Shown: piece after piece, positions 1 through 5,470 of the stretch
Layout of the letters: every line of letters starts with the position of its first letter
Numbering within the stretch: position 1 is the stretch's first letter
Assembly: GCA_903845315.1 (NCBI GenBank)
Contig: CAIMWY010000233.1
Location: forward strand, 1-6,478
DNA: 6,478 bases
DNA from: an uncultured Burkholderiales bacterium
GTDB lineage: Bacteria > Pseudomonadota > Gammaproteobacteria > Burkholderiales > Burkholderiaceae
Reading direction: 5' to 3'
Notes under the pieces: generated by a model
Databases searched by the model: none
Seen by the model: only the letters and a program-made list of their open reading frames with translations
Told to the model about the DNA's origin: nothing
Program-made: the position numbers and the translations under genes

Positions 1-783
1 ACCATGGGCATTCGCAACAACCGCTACGACGCGCAAGTGCCCCAGGTCATTGCCCCCTTGCGACTCAAAGGCCGCGTGCATGCGTTTGAAGCGCAACTGG
101 CGCGTGCCCACACCCAGAAAAAACTCAAGTTCACCTTGCCCGGCCCCATGACCATCGTGGATACCGTGGCCGACCGTTTTTACGGCGAGGGCGAAGAGGG
201 CCGCATCAAGATGGCGTTTGCCTTTGCTGAGCTGTTGAACCAGGAAGCCCTGGCCTTGCAAGCCGATGGCGTGGACATCATCCAATTTGACGAACCTGCC
301 TTCAACGTCTATTTGGACCAAGCCGCAGACTGGGGCGTCAAAGCCTTAGAGCGTGCCGCGCAAGGCCTGACCTGCACCACCGCCGTTCACATTTGCTATG
401 GCTATGGCATCGAAGCCAACAACAACTGGAAGAAAACCTTGGGCGACGAATGGCGCCAGTACGAGAAGGTGTTTCCAGCCTTGGCCAAGAGCAGCATCCA
501 GCAAGTGAGTTTGGAGTGTTACCACTCGCACGTGCCACCCGAAATGATGGCCTTGCTGGAAGGCAAAGACGTGATGGTGGGGGTGATTGATGTGGCGAGT
601 GATGTGATTGAAACGCCCGAGCAAGTGGCCGACACCATTGGTCGCGCTTTGCAGTTTGTGCCCAAGCACCGTTTGATCGCTTGCACCAATTGCGGTTTGG
701 CGCCGATGAGCCGTGAGGTGGCGACCAGAAAGTTGCAGGCCTTGGCGGCTGGTGCGGCGTTGGCGCGTCAACGCTACGCCTGA
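1..783 (+). CDS. Core-MetE type methionine synthase (C-terminal part, 5' end outside window)
   Basis: Transfers a methyl group to homocysteine to make methionine in the cytoplasm, using a catalytic zinc. The reading frame is open to the window edge, so the ATG at position 4 is probably internal and about 80 N-terminal residues are missing. Counting from that Met, the zinc ligands of the MetE catalytic domain are visible: His129 and Cys131 (HICYGYG), Glu171 (SLEC) and Cys230 (CTNCG). LPGPMT (45-50) and QFDEPAFN (94-101) are typical barrel motifs. The family is about 340 aa and lacks the N-terminal half of full MetE. The HICYGYG and SLEC version resembles the folate-independent core-MetE group (MesA-D), in particular the MesD type usually found beside a DUF1852 gene. 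That subtype is inferred, and the diagnostic neighbour would lie upstream of the window. The gene is convergent with the hemerythrin, and repeat sequence begins at its stop codon. Confidence 0.9.
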   Translation, partial: TMGIRNNRYDAQVPQVIAPLRLKGRVHAFEAQLARAHTQKKLKFTLPGPMTIVDTVADRFYGEGEEGRIKMAFAFAELLNQEALALQADGVDIIQFDEPAFNVYLDQAADWGVKALERAAQGLTCTTAVHICYGYGIEANNNWKKTLGDEWRQYEKVFPALAKSSIQQVSLECYHSHVPPEMMALLEGKDVMVGVIDVASDVIETPEQVADTIGRALQFVPKHRLIACTNCGLAPMSREVATRKLQALAAGAALARQRYA

Positions 784-901
784 GATTTTTCTTTGGCGGT
801 GGGGGAGGTGTTTGGGCGTCTGTTGCCGCTCATGTCCCCCGATTCAGGCTGCGCCTGAATCTCCTCCTTCACTTCGCTGCAACAGACACCCAAACACCTC
901 C
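783..901 (-). repeat. Modular stem-loop repeat element, left copy
   Basis: Read on the minus strand, this copy has a 5' outer arm (901 to 879), a conserved purine strand AGCGAAGTGAAGGAGGA (878 to 862), an inner hairpin with 9-bp arms and a GCA loop (861 to 841), a conserved strand GGGGGACATGAGCG (840 to 827), a 3' outer arm (826 to 804), and an A-rich tail CAAAGAAAAATCT (795 to 783). The outer stem is 23 bp with one imperfect pair, 817/888, which is G-U on the minus strand and C-A on the plus strand. Its tail touches the stop codon of the methionine synthase gene. It could be a structured RNA or a REP-like DNA repeat; I cannot name a family. Confidence 0.75.
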
Positions 902-1100
902 TTGGCTTGCGCCAAGTCGCAGATACAGGTGGGCCTAAACCTTCTCCTTGACTGCGCTGCAACAGACACCCAAACACCTCCTTGGCTTGCACCAAGTCGC
1001 AGATACAGGTGGGCCTAAACCTCCTCCTTGACTGCGCTGCAACAGACACCCAAACACCTACTTGGCTCACACCAAGTCGCAGGCACAGGCACGCCAAGCC
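861..1100 (-). repeat. 80-bp tandem repeat, about three units
   Basis: The units are 861-940, 941-1020 and 1021-1100. The first two differ at very few positions, and the last part of the third is divergent. AACAGACACCCAAACACCT recurs at 881, 961 and 1041, exactly 80 bp apart. On the minus strand each unit carries the 5' outer arm of the stem-loop element plus a variant of its purine core (GCAGTCAAGGAG in the second and third units, GAAGTGAAGGAG in the first). The 3' half of the element is present only next to unit one. The array therefore looks like a tandem amplification of a 5' half-element. The 80-bp period is not a multiple of three, so no frame is kept between units. Confidence 0.9.
901..1076 (-). 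repeat. Three GNRA-tetraloop hairpins, one per tandem unit
   Basis: Small hairpins at 901-916, 981-996 and 1061-1076 each have a 6-bp stem and a 4-nt loop. On the minus strand they read CTTGGC-GCAA-GCCAAG, CTTGGT-GCAA-GCCAAG and CTTGGT-GTGA-GCCAAG. All three loops fit GNRA, and the closing pair changes from C-G to U-G without breaking the stem. On the plus strand the same change would be a C-A mismatch and the loops would not be GNRA. This supports RNA-level folding of the minus-strand sequence. It is read directly from the bases; function is unknown. Confidence 0.6.
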
Positions 1101-1104
1101 CCCA

Positions 1105-1228
1105 GGACCAGACGGCGTGGGTGTCTTGTGAAGCGAAGTGAAGGAGGAGAGTCTTGCAGCAAGCAAGACTCGGGGGACATGAGCGGCACAAGGCACTCAC
1201 GTCGTCTGGTCCGTGCAAAGAAAAACCT
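1105..1228 (+). repeat. Modular stem-loop repeat element, right copy (inverted)
   Basis: This copy has the same architecture as the left one but reads on the plus strand. It has a 5' outer arm (1105-1130), conserved AAGCGAAGTGAAGGAGGA (1131-1148), an inner hairpin with 9-bp arms and an AGCAA loop (1149-1171), conserved GGGGGACATGAGCGG (1172-1186), a 3' outer arm (1187-1212), and a tail CAAAGAAAAACCT (1216-1228). The outer stem is 26 bp. Its three imperfect pairs (1115/1202, 1120/1197, 1124/1193) are all G-U in the plus orientation. The inner hairpin and the distal half of the outer stem differ in sequence from the left copy but remain paired, while the single-stranded cores and the tail are conserved. 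Confidence 0.75.
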
Positions 1229-1268
1229 GGTCCGTGCGAAGCAAGACCTGGTCCGTGCGAACTAAGAG
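1206..1268 (+). repeat. 21-bp tandem repeat, about 2.7 copies
   Basis: Copies start at 1206, 1227 and 1248, each opening with CTGGTCCGTGC. The first two continue AAAGAAAAAC and GAAGCAAGAC. The third matches for 14 bp, then diverges inside the last codons of the hemerythrin gene, whose stop is 1262-1264 on the minus strand. The repeat begins in the end of the right element's 3' outer arm (CTGGTCC) and includes its A-rich tail, so it probably arose by local duplication of the element's end. Confidence 0.85.
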
Positions 1269-1771
1269 CAGCTGCTACCACCGCAGCCATGAATCTCGCC
1301 CTGAGGCAAGCCCTCAGGCTTAGATACCACCCCTGTGGCTTCGTCATAGCCCACACCGCGCAGGTGCAGCGCCAACGCCGCATCCATGGTTTGGGCGTGT
1401 TGCGGAAACCACAGGCCCAACTCGTGCGCCATTTGACGCACCAACGCCAAATCGCCTTGCTCTTTGCCACGCTTGAGGCCTTCGCGCATCACCTGCAAGA
1501 TCACGTTGTGCTGCATGCTGTGGCAGTTGCTCGACGAGAAGTGCGTATCTGCCATCCACCGGTCTTCGCTGCCAAAGTGTTCCTCGGTGTGCGCGATCAA
1601 GGCCACAAAACGATCCAGCAACTCATCGTCTTCGGCCATTTCTGTGGCACCCAGCAGGTCGACAAACTCGCGGTGGGTGTCGTCCATGAAGTCGAGCTCA
1701 AGGCCCAAGGCGTCGCTCCACGCCAGGGTGGGAGCACGTGCAGCGGTGAAGTCGAGGGTGTCTGTGGTCAT
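1262..1771 (-). CDS. Bacteriohemerythrin
   Basis: A 169-aa soluble di-iron protein of the hemerythrin family, which binds O2 reversibly and is used for oxygen sensing, storage or delivery. The opening W-S-D-x-L-x-L-x4-M-D-x2-H pattern is characteristic. All seven iron ligands can be assigned: His33, His65, Glu69 (HFGSE), His84 and His88 (HSMQH), His125 and Asp130 (HAQTMD). There is no fused signalling domain, so it is a single-domain form. Beyond the four-helix bundle is a tail of about 25 residues ending GCGGSSCS, with Cys163 and Cys168, which is unusual. The ATG at 1771 is the only good start; the ribosome-binding site is weak. It has its own 120-nt upstream region with an FNR-like site, and its stop codon lies inside the 21-bp repeat. 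Confidence 0.92.
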   Translation of the reverse strand: MTTDTLDFTAARAPTLAWSDALGLELDFMDDTHREFVDLLGATEMAEDDELLDRFVALIAHTEEHFGSEDRWMADTHFSSSNCHSMQHNVILQVMREGLKRGKEQGDLALVRQMAHELGLWFPQHAQTMDAALALHLRGVGYDEATGVVSKPEGLPQGEIHGCGGSSCS

Positions 1772-1793
1772 GTCTGAGGGCTCTAAATGTCAA

Positions 1794-1842
1794 TGGCCAG
1801 AGCATAAATTGAAATTCAGGTGCACGGCTTGCGTTAAGTCAA
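1794..1842 (-). promoter_or_regulatory. Putative FNR/CRP-family class II promoter of the hemerythrin gene
   Basis: On the minus strand TTGACTTAACGCAA (1842 to 1829) is a dyad similar to the FNR consensus TTGAT-N4-ATCAA (7 of 10 core positions). TATGCT (1806 to 1801) is a 4/6 match to the -10 box. Taking that box as -12 to -7 puts the start at 1794 and the dyad centre (1835.5) at exactly -41.5, the classical position for FNR activation. There is no good -35, as expected for class II sites. The leader would be 23 nt. An alternative is a sigma70 promoter using TTGACT (1837-1842) as -35 with a poor -10, CTGAAT (1814-1819). Confidence 0.4.
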
Positions 1843-1891
1843 GCGCGAGACGGTCGCCATTTGACCCTCCCCACTGGCGGAGGCTTGAGGT

Positions 1892-3235
1892 TTAGAACCA
1901 AGTGCTGAGCCAAATCACAAAGCGACGTGGGTAGCCGGGCTCCACCCAAAAAATAGCGCCCGTCACCACGGCGTTGGCCAAACCCGTGCACAGCATCACC
2001 TCTGGAATGGTCAGGCCCGCACTGAGCAAGGCCCCGGCGATCAAGGCGCTGGCAATCATGAACAGGGCGTTGAGGATGTTGGTGGCCGCAATCAGACGGG
2101 CGCAGTGGTCTTGGTGGCTGGTCAACTGCACCCAGGCATACATGGGCACGCTGTACAGGCCCGTGAAGAGGCTCAGCAGAGCCAAGTCGGCCATCACCCG
2201 CCAATGCACGGCTTGGCTCACAAAGGTTGAGATATCCATGGGCAAAGCCTCAGGTAGGTGCCGAACCGCAAAGAACAAGTCGATGCAAAACACACTCATA
2301 CCGATGGCGCCAAGCGGTACCAAACCGATTTCAACTTGACGTCGGCTGAGCAGTTCGCACAGCAAAGCCCCAATGCCAATGCCGATCGAGAACAACACCA
2401 GCAGCAGCGAGGCTACATGCGCGTCGCCGTGTAGCACTTCTTTGGCAAAGCTCGGGAATTGGCTCAAAAAGATGGCCCCAAAAAACCACATCCAGCTGAT
2501 GCCCAGCAAGGTGTGAAACACGCTGGGGTTGGCGCGTGCCAAACGCAGGTTGTGCCAGGTCTCAGTGAACGGGTTCCAGTTGATGCGCAAGAGCGGCGCC
2601 AAGGCCAGCCCCGGTGGAATCAAACCACTGGCAAAACGGCCCAGTGCAGCGAGGGTCAAGCAGGCCAACGACACACTGAGGGTGCCCGCGTCAGGCAAGG
2701 CAACCAACAGGCCGCCTGCCACATTGCCCAACAAAATAGCGACGAACGTGCCCATCTCCACCATGCCGTTGCCGCCGGTGAGCTCTTGCGCATTCAGCAC
2801 ACGGGGCAGGTAGGCAAACTTCACCGGGCCAAACAGGGTGGAGTGCACACCCATCAAAAAAATGCAGATCAACAAGGTGGTCACTTGATGGCTGGCAAAA
2901 CCCCAGGTCGCTAACGCCATGATGGCGATTTCAAAGTTTTTGACCCAGCGCATCAAGGCAATGGGGTCGAATTTGTCGGCCAATTGGCCGCTGGTGGCCG
3001 AGAACAGCAAAAACGGCAGGATGAACACCGCCCCAATCACCAAGCCGGCCAAACTGGGCGGCAGCCAGTCGATGCTGAGTTGGTACGTGACCAACACGGT
3101 GAACGCAAACTTGAACAGGTTGTCGTTCGCGGCCCCGCAAAACAAGGTCCAAAAAAAAGGCCCAAACCGACGTTGGCCCAACAATGCAAACTGGTGTGTT
3201 GCGTCTGTGGGTGCAGCGTCGGCTGGGCCGGGCAT
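1892..3235 (-). CDS. MFS permease, Aas/LplT-like (lysophospholipid transporter type)
   Basis: A 447-aa inner-membrane permease of the major facilitator superfamily with many hydrophobic segments. Early features are FCGAANDNLFK (32-42) in the first helix, the MFS motif A loop GQLADKFD (83-90), and FGPVKFAYLPRVL (135-147). Together these are typical of the LplT and Aas MFS domain, which flips lysophospholipids across the inner membrane; here substrate is inferred only. The acyltransferase and acyl-ACP synthetase domains of a full Aas fusion are absent and no such gene is adjacent. I chose the ATG at 3235. An in-frame codon at 3289 would add 18 Arg/His-rich residues overlapping the bktB end, which look like shadow sequence. 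The gene starts 5 nt after the bktB stop, with no clear Shine-Dalgarno, so translational coupling to bktB is likely. Confidence 0.85.
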   Translation of the reverse strand: MPGPADAAPTDATHQFALLGQRRFGPFFWTLFCGAANDNLFKFAFTVLVTYQLSIDWLPPSLAGLVIGAVFILPFLLFSATSGQLADKFDPIALMRWVKNFEIAIMALATWGFASHQVTTLLICIFLMGVHSTLFGPVKFAYLPRVLNAQELTGGNGMVEMGTFVAILLGNVAGGLLVALPDAGTLSVSLACLTLAALGRFASGLIPPGLALAPLLRINWNPFTETWHNLRLARANPSVFHTLLGISWMWFFGAIFLSQFPSFAKEVLHGDAHVASLLLVLFSIGIGIGALLCELLSRRQVEIGLVPLGAIGMSVFCIDLFFAVRHLPEALPMDISTFVSQAVHWRVMADLALLSLFTGLYSVPMYAWVQLTSHQDHCARLIAATNILNALFMIASALIAGALLSAGLTIPEVMLCTGLANAVVTGAIFWVEPGYPRRFVIWLSTWF

Positions 3236-3240
3236 GGTGA

Positions 3241-4422
3241 TTACATGCGCTCGAAGATGGCGGCAATGCCTTGGCCGCCGCCGATGCACATGGTCACCAG
3301 GGCATATTTGCCGTTGATGCGTTGCAACTCGTACAAGGCCTTCACGGTGATCAAGGCGCCCGTAGCACCGATGGGGTGGCCCAGCGAAATGCCCGAACCA
3401 TTGGGGTTGACCTTGGCCGGGTCAAAACCGAGTTCTTTGCTCACGGCGCAGGCTTGGGCGGCAAAGGCTTCGTTGGCCTCAATCACATCCATGTCGTTGA
3501 CTGTCAAGCCGGCTTTTTGCAGCGCTAGGCGTGAGGCCGAGACTGGACCCATGCCCATGATCTTGGGCTCCAGACCTGTGTGCGCGTAGGCCACCAGACG
3601 TCCCAGTGGCTTGGCGCCACGGGCTTGTGCGGTCTTGGCTTCCATCAGCACCACGGCGGCGGCTGCGTCGTTGATGCCTGAAGCATTGCCTGCGGTCACC
3701 GTGCCGTTTTCTTTGGCAAAGACGGGCTTCAACTTGGACATGTCTTCGGGCTTGCAGTTGGGGCGGAAGTGCTCGTCGGTGGCGTAGGCCACGTCGCCTT
3801 TTTTGCTCTTGAGCATCACCGGCAGAATTTGATCTTTGAAGTAGCCCGCTTCAGTGGCGCGTTGTGCGCGGTTGTGGCTTTCAACGGCCAAGGCGTCTTG
3901 CATCTCGCGGGTGATGCCAAATTGCGTGGCAATGTTCTCGGCTGTCACGCCCATGTGGATGGCGTGGAAGGGGTCGTGCAAGGCGCCGACCACCATGTCG
4001 ACCATCTTGGTGTCGCCCATGCGAGCGCCCCAACGCGCGCTTAACGAGGCGTAGGGGCCACGGCTCATGTTCTCGGCGCCGCCACCGATGGCGATGTCGC
4101 AGTCACCCAGTAGGATGGCTTGGCTGGCAGACACAATCGCTTGCAAGCCCGAGCCACACAGGCGGTTCACGTTGAATGCCGGCGTGGCTTGTCCGCAGCC
4201 CCCGTTGATGGCCGCCACACGCGACAAATACATGTCTTTGGGTTCGGTGTTGACCACATGGCCAAACACCACGTGGCCCACATCTTGGCCGTCCACGCCC
4301 GCACGGGCCAAGGACTCGCGCACCACTTGAGCTGCCAATTCGGTGGGGGGAATGTCTTTCAGACTGCCACCATAAGTACCAATGGCGGTGCGAACACCGC
4401 TGACGACGACGACTTCACGCAT
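3241..4422 (-). CDS. bktB: Beta-ketothiolase / acetyl-CoA C-acyltransferase (BktB)
   Basis: A 393-aa thiolase II enzyme that condenses two acyl-CoAs, or cleaves beta-ketoacyl-CoA. In Cupriavidus necator BktB supplies C4-C5 beta-ketoacyl-CoA for polyhydroxyalkanoate synthesis and also serves beta-oxidation. The catalytic residues are present: nucleophile Cys89 (NRLCGSG), Asn317 (NEAF), His349 (GHPIGATG) and Cys379 (CIGGGQG). The opening MREVVVVSGVRTAIGT and the C-terminal IAAIFERM closely follow C. necator BktB as I remember it (394 aa). The start is the ATG at 4422, preceded by AGGAGA 5 nt upstream; a more distal in-frame start at 4470 lacks family similarity. It is followed at 5 nt by the MFS gene. 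No phaB or phaC is in the window, so assignment to PHA synthesis rather than fatty-acid degradation is open. Confidence 0.93.
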   Translation of the reverse strand: MREVVVVSGVRTAIGTYGGSLKDIPPTELAAQVVRESLARAGVDGQDVGHVVFGHVVNTEPKDMYLSRVAAINGGCGQATPAFNVNRLCGSGLQAIVSASQAILLGDCDIAIGGGAENMSRGPYASLSARWGARMGDTKMVDMVVGALHDPFHAIHMGVTAENIATQFGITREMQDALAVESHNRAQRATEAGYFKDQILPVMLKSKKGDVAYATDEHFRPNCKPEDMSKLKPVFAKENGTVTAGNASGINDAAAAVVLMEAKTAQARGAKPLGRLVAYAHTGLEPKIMGMGPVSASRLALQKAGLTVNDMDVIEANEAFAAQACAVSKELGFDPAKVNPNGSGISLGHPIGATGALITVKALYELQRINGKYALVTMCIGGGQGIAAIFERM

Positions 4423-4485
4423 ATGTGTCTCCTGTTGATGAAAATTAAAACCCATCCAGTGTGCACCCACTCGGCTACAGATCTC
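4423..4485 (-). promoter_or_regulatory. Spacer between rluA and bktB with possible -10 element
   Basis: The 63-nt gap is the only place a bktB-specific promoter could sit close to the gene. TTTAAT (4449 to 4444 on the minus strand) is a 5/6 match to a -10 box and would start transcription about 20 nt before the ATG, but I find no convincing -35 at 16-18 nt. No terminator-like hairpin with a T-run is seen after rluA, so read-through from rluA is also possible. Confidence 0.25.
4428..4433 (-). promoter_or_regulatory. Shine-Dalgarno of bktB
   Basis: AGGAGA on the minus strand, 5 nt before the ATG at 4422. It fixes the start there rather than at the upstream in-frame codon at 4470. Confidence 0.8.
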
Positions 4486-5181
4486 TTACGTCACCTGATA
4501 CGGTGCTGACGCCCCCCAAGCCACGGGCAACTCAAAAGACAGCGGCGCTTGGGTGAAGGGGTGAGCCAAGGCCAGCGTCTTGGCGTGCAGCATCAAGCGC
4601 GGGCTCATGGCCAGCACTTCGGGTGGCGCGTACAACGAGTCGCCCAGAATCGGGTGCCCTAGGCTTTGCATGTGCACCCGCAGTTGGTGGGTGCGCCCGG
4701 TGAAAGGTTCGAGCTCAATCAGGCTGGCCGTTTCTCCCGCTTGCAGGCTGCGCCACAGGCTGCGACTGGGCTTGCCGTCTGGGTGAATGATGTGGAGAGG
4801 GCGGCGCTCCCAGTCCAGCAAGATGGGGCCTTCCACCGTGTACCAGCTTTCTTCGTTGGGGGGGGCGGCGGTGAGCACAGGGTTGCCCGCGACCACCGCC
4901 ATATAACGCTTGTGCACCTGACGCGTTTCAAACGCACGGCTGATACGCCGTTGCGCCTCTATGCCCCGCGCCATGATCAACAGACCCGAGGTGTCTTGGT
5001 CCAAGCGGTGCACCACCAAGGCATCGGGATAGCGGTCTTGCACGCGCTTGGACAAACAGTCTTGCTTGTCGGGCCCACGGCCTGGCACTGACAACAGACC
5101 ACTGGGTTTGTCGAGCACCAAGAGGTGCTCGTCTTCGTAGAGAGGGGTGATCACAGGCGGGTGCTCAGCTGGCACAGGCAT
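4486..5181 (-). CDS. rluA: Dual-specificity rRNA/tRNA pseudouridine synthase RluA
   Basis: A 231-aa RluA-family enzyme. E. coli RluA converts U746 of 23S rRNA and U32 of several tRNAs to pseudouridine. The catalytic Asp is Asp61 in HRLDQDTSG (58-66). Supporting motifs are LDKPSGLLSVPGRG (23-36) near the N terminus, TGRTHQLRVHM (161-171), and LGHPILGDSLYA (174-185). The closeness to E. coli RluA (219 aa), including the short N terminus without an S4 domain, separates it from RluC/RluD. I use the ATG at 5181, giving the usual family N terminus and a 17-nt overlap with the ferredoxin gene. An ATG at 5202 would add 7 residues; neither has a clear Shine-Dalgarno, so translation may be coupled to the ferredoxin. 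Confidence 0.9.
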   Translation of the reverse strand: MPVPAEHPPVITPLYEDEHLLVLDKPSGLLSVPGRGPDKQDCLSKRVQDRYPDALVVHRLDQDTSGLLIMARGIEAQRRISRAFETRQVHKRYMAVVAGNPVLTAAPPNEESWYTVEGPILLDWERRPLHIIHPDGKPSRSLWRSLQAGETASLIELEPFTGRTHQLRVHMQSLGHPILGDSLYAPPEVLAMSPRLMLHAKTLALAHPFTQAPLSFELPVAWGASAPYQVT

Positions 5182-5464
5182 CGGGTTGTTCAAGCACCAC
5201 ATGCGTACTCGGGCGGGCCACACAAGGCAGCACATAACCCTCGGCCTTTTCTTCGGCGCTCAGGCCTGGCCACTCAATGCTGTAAGTCACCTCACCACTG
5301 ACCAAGCGACACAGGCAGGTGCGGCAGGTGCCATTGCGGCACGAGCTGGGCATCTGCACACGCGACATCTCTGCCGCTTCCAGCAAGCTCAAATCACCTT
5401 CGACGTCGTATTGCAAGTCTGCGGGCAAGACCTTGACGGTGAAGATTTCAAAAGAATCAGACAC
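5165..5464 (-). CDS. [2Fe-2S] plant-type ferredoxin
   Basis: A 99-aa electron carrier made of a single Fer2 domain. The cluster ligands are Cys42, Cys47, Cys50 and Cys81, in the plant-type spacing C-x4-C-x2-C-x30-C (SCRNGTCRTC then LPC). Cys52 and Cys97 are extra. The start codon is GTG at 5464, supported by GGTGA 6 nt upstream on the minus strand. The stop lies inside the start of rluA (17-nt overlap), and the 94-aa unknown gene ends 17 nt upstream, so the three are probably cotranscribed. The redox partner cannot be told from context because no reductase or oxygenase is nearby. Confidence 0.9.
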   Translation of the reverse strand: MSDSFEIFTVKVLPADLQYDVEGDLSLLEAAEMSRVQMPSSCRNGTCRTCLCRLVSGEVTYSIEWPGLSAEEKAEGYVLPCVARPSTHVVLEQPDACAS

Positions 5465-5470
5465 GGTAAA

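Larger units (their letters stand above)
784..1261. repeat. Repeat-filled convergent intergenic region
   Basis: This 478-bp gap between two convergent genes holds no credible protein gene. It is occupied almost end to end by an inverted pair of modular stem-loop elements, about three 80-bp tandem units and a 21-bp tandem array, described in separate entries. The two elements are inverted relative to each other: 825-841 is an exact reverse complement of 1171-1187 (17 bp), and 860-878 of 1132-1150 (19 bp). The layout resembles a BIME, in which REP-type repeats lie as inverted pairs between genes, often convergent ones. No T-tract follows any hairpin in the direction needed for a classical terminator. 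Confidence 0.85.

Noticed and set aside
784..861. Rho-independent terminator of the methionine synthase gene
   Set aside because: The T-rich stretch (786-794) comes before the hairpin rather than after it, and the 841-861 hairpin is followed by TCCTCCTTC, not a T-run.
930..1025. Integron attC-like site (GCCTAAAC / GTTTAGGC)
   Set aside because: The motif differs from the attC core RYYYAAC / GTTRRRY by an extra base, and paired core sites and a cassette structure are missing.
861..1100. CRISPR array
   Set aside because: The 80-bp units are contiguous, with no unique spacers between short repeats, and no cas genes are present.
774..1196. A 140-aa open frame on the minus strand through the repeats
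   Set aside because: It runs through 80-bp units, a period not divisible by three, so the same repeat is read in different frames. The peptide is low-complexity and Cys/Arg-rich, a typical repeat artefact.
1062..1265. A 67-aa plus-strand open frame across the right element
   Set aside because: The conserved cores are read in a frame different from that in the left copy because the inner hairpins differ by 2 nt, so conservation is not at protein level. Only the short 3' part is kept, as a speculative micro-ORF finding.
1866..1883. Terminator after the MFS gene (CCTCC / GGAGG hairpin)
   Set aside because: Only a 5-bp stem with an 8-nt loop and no T-tract on the minus strand.
3236..3289. N-terminal extension of the MFS permease to 3289
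   Set aside because: It would overlap the bktB C terminus by 49 nt with an Arg/His-rich segment unlike the family. The ATG at 3235 gives the usual short cytoplasmic start.
4461..4478. tRNA-like string GTAGCCGAGTGGGTGC on the minus strand
   Set aside because: It resembles the D-arm of Leu/Ser tRNAs, but no acceptor, anticodon or T-arm follows in the 63-nt gap.
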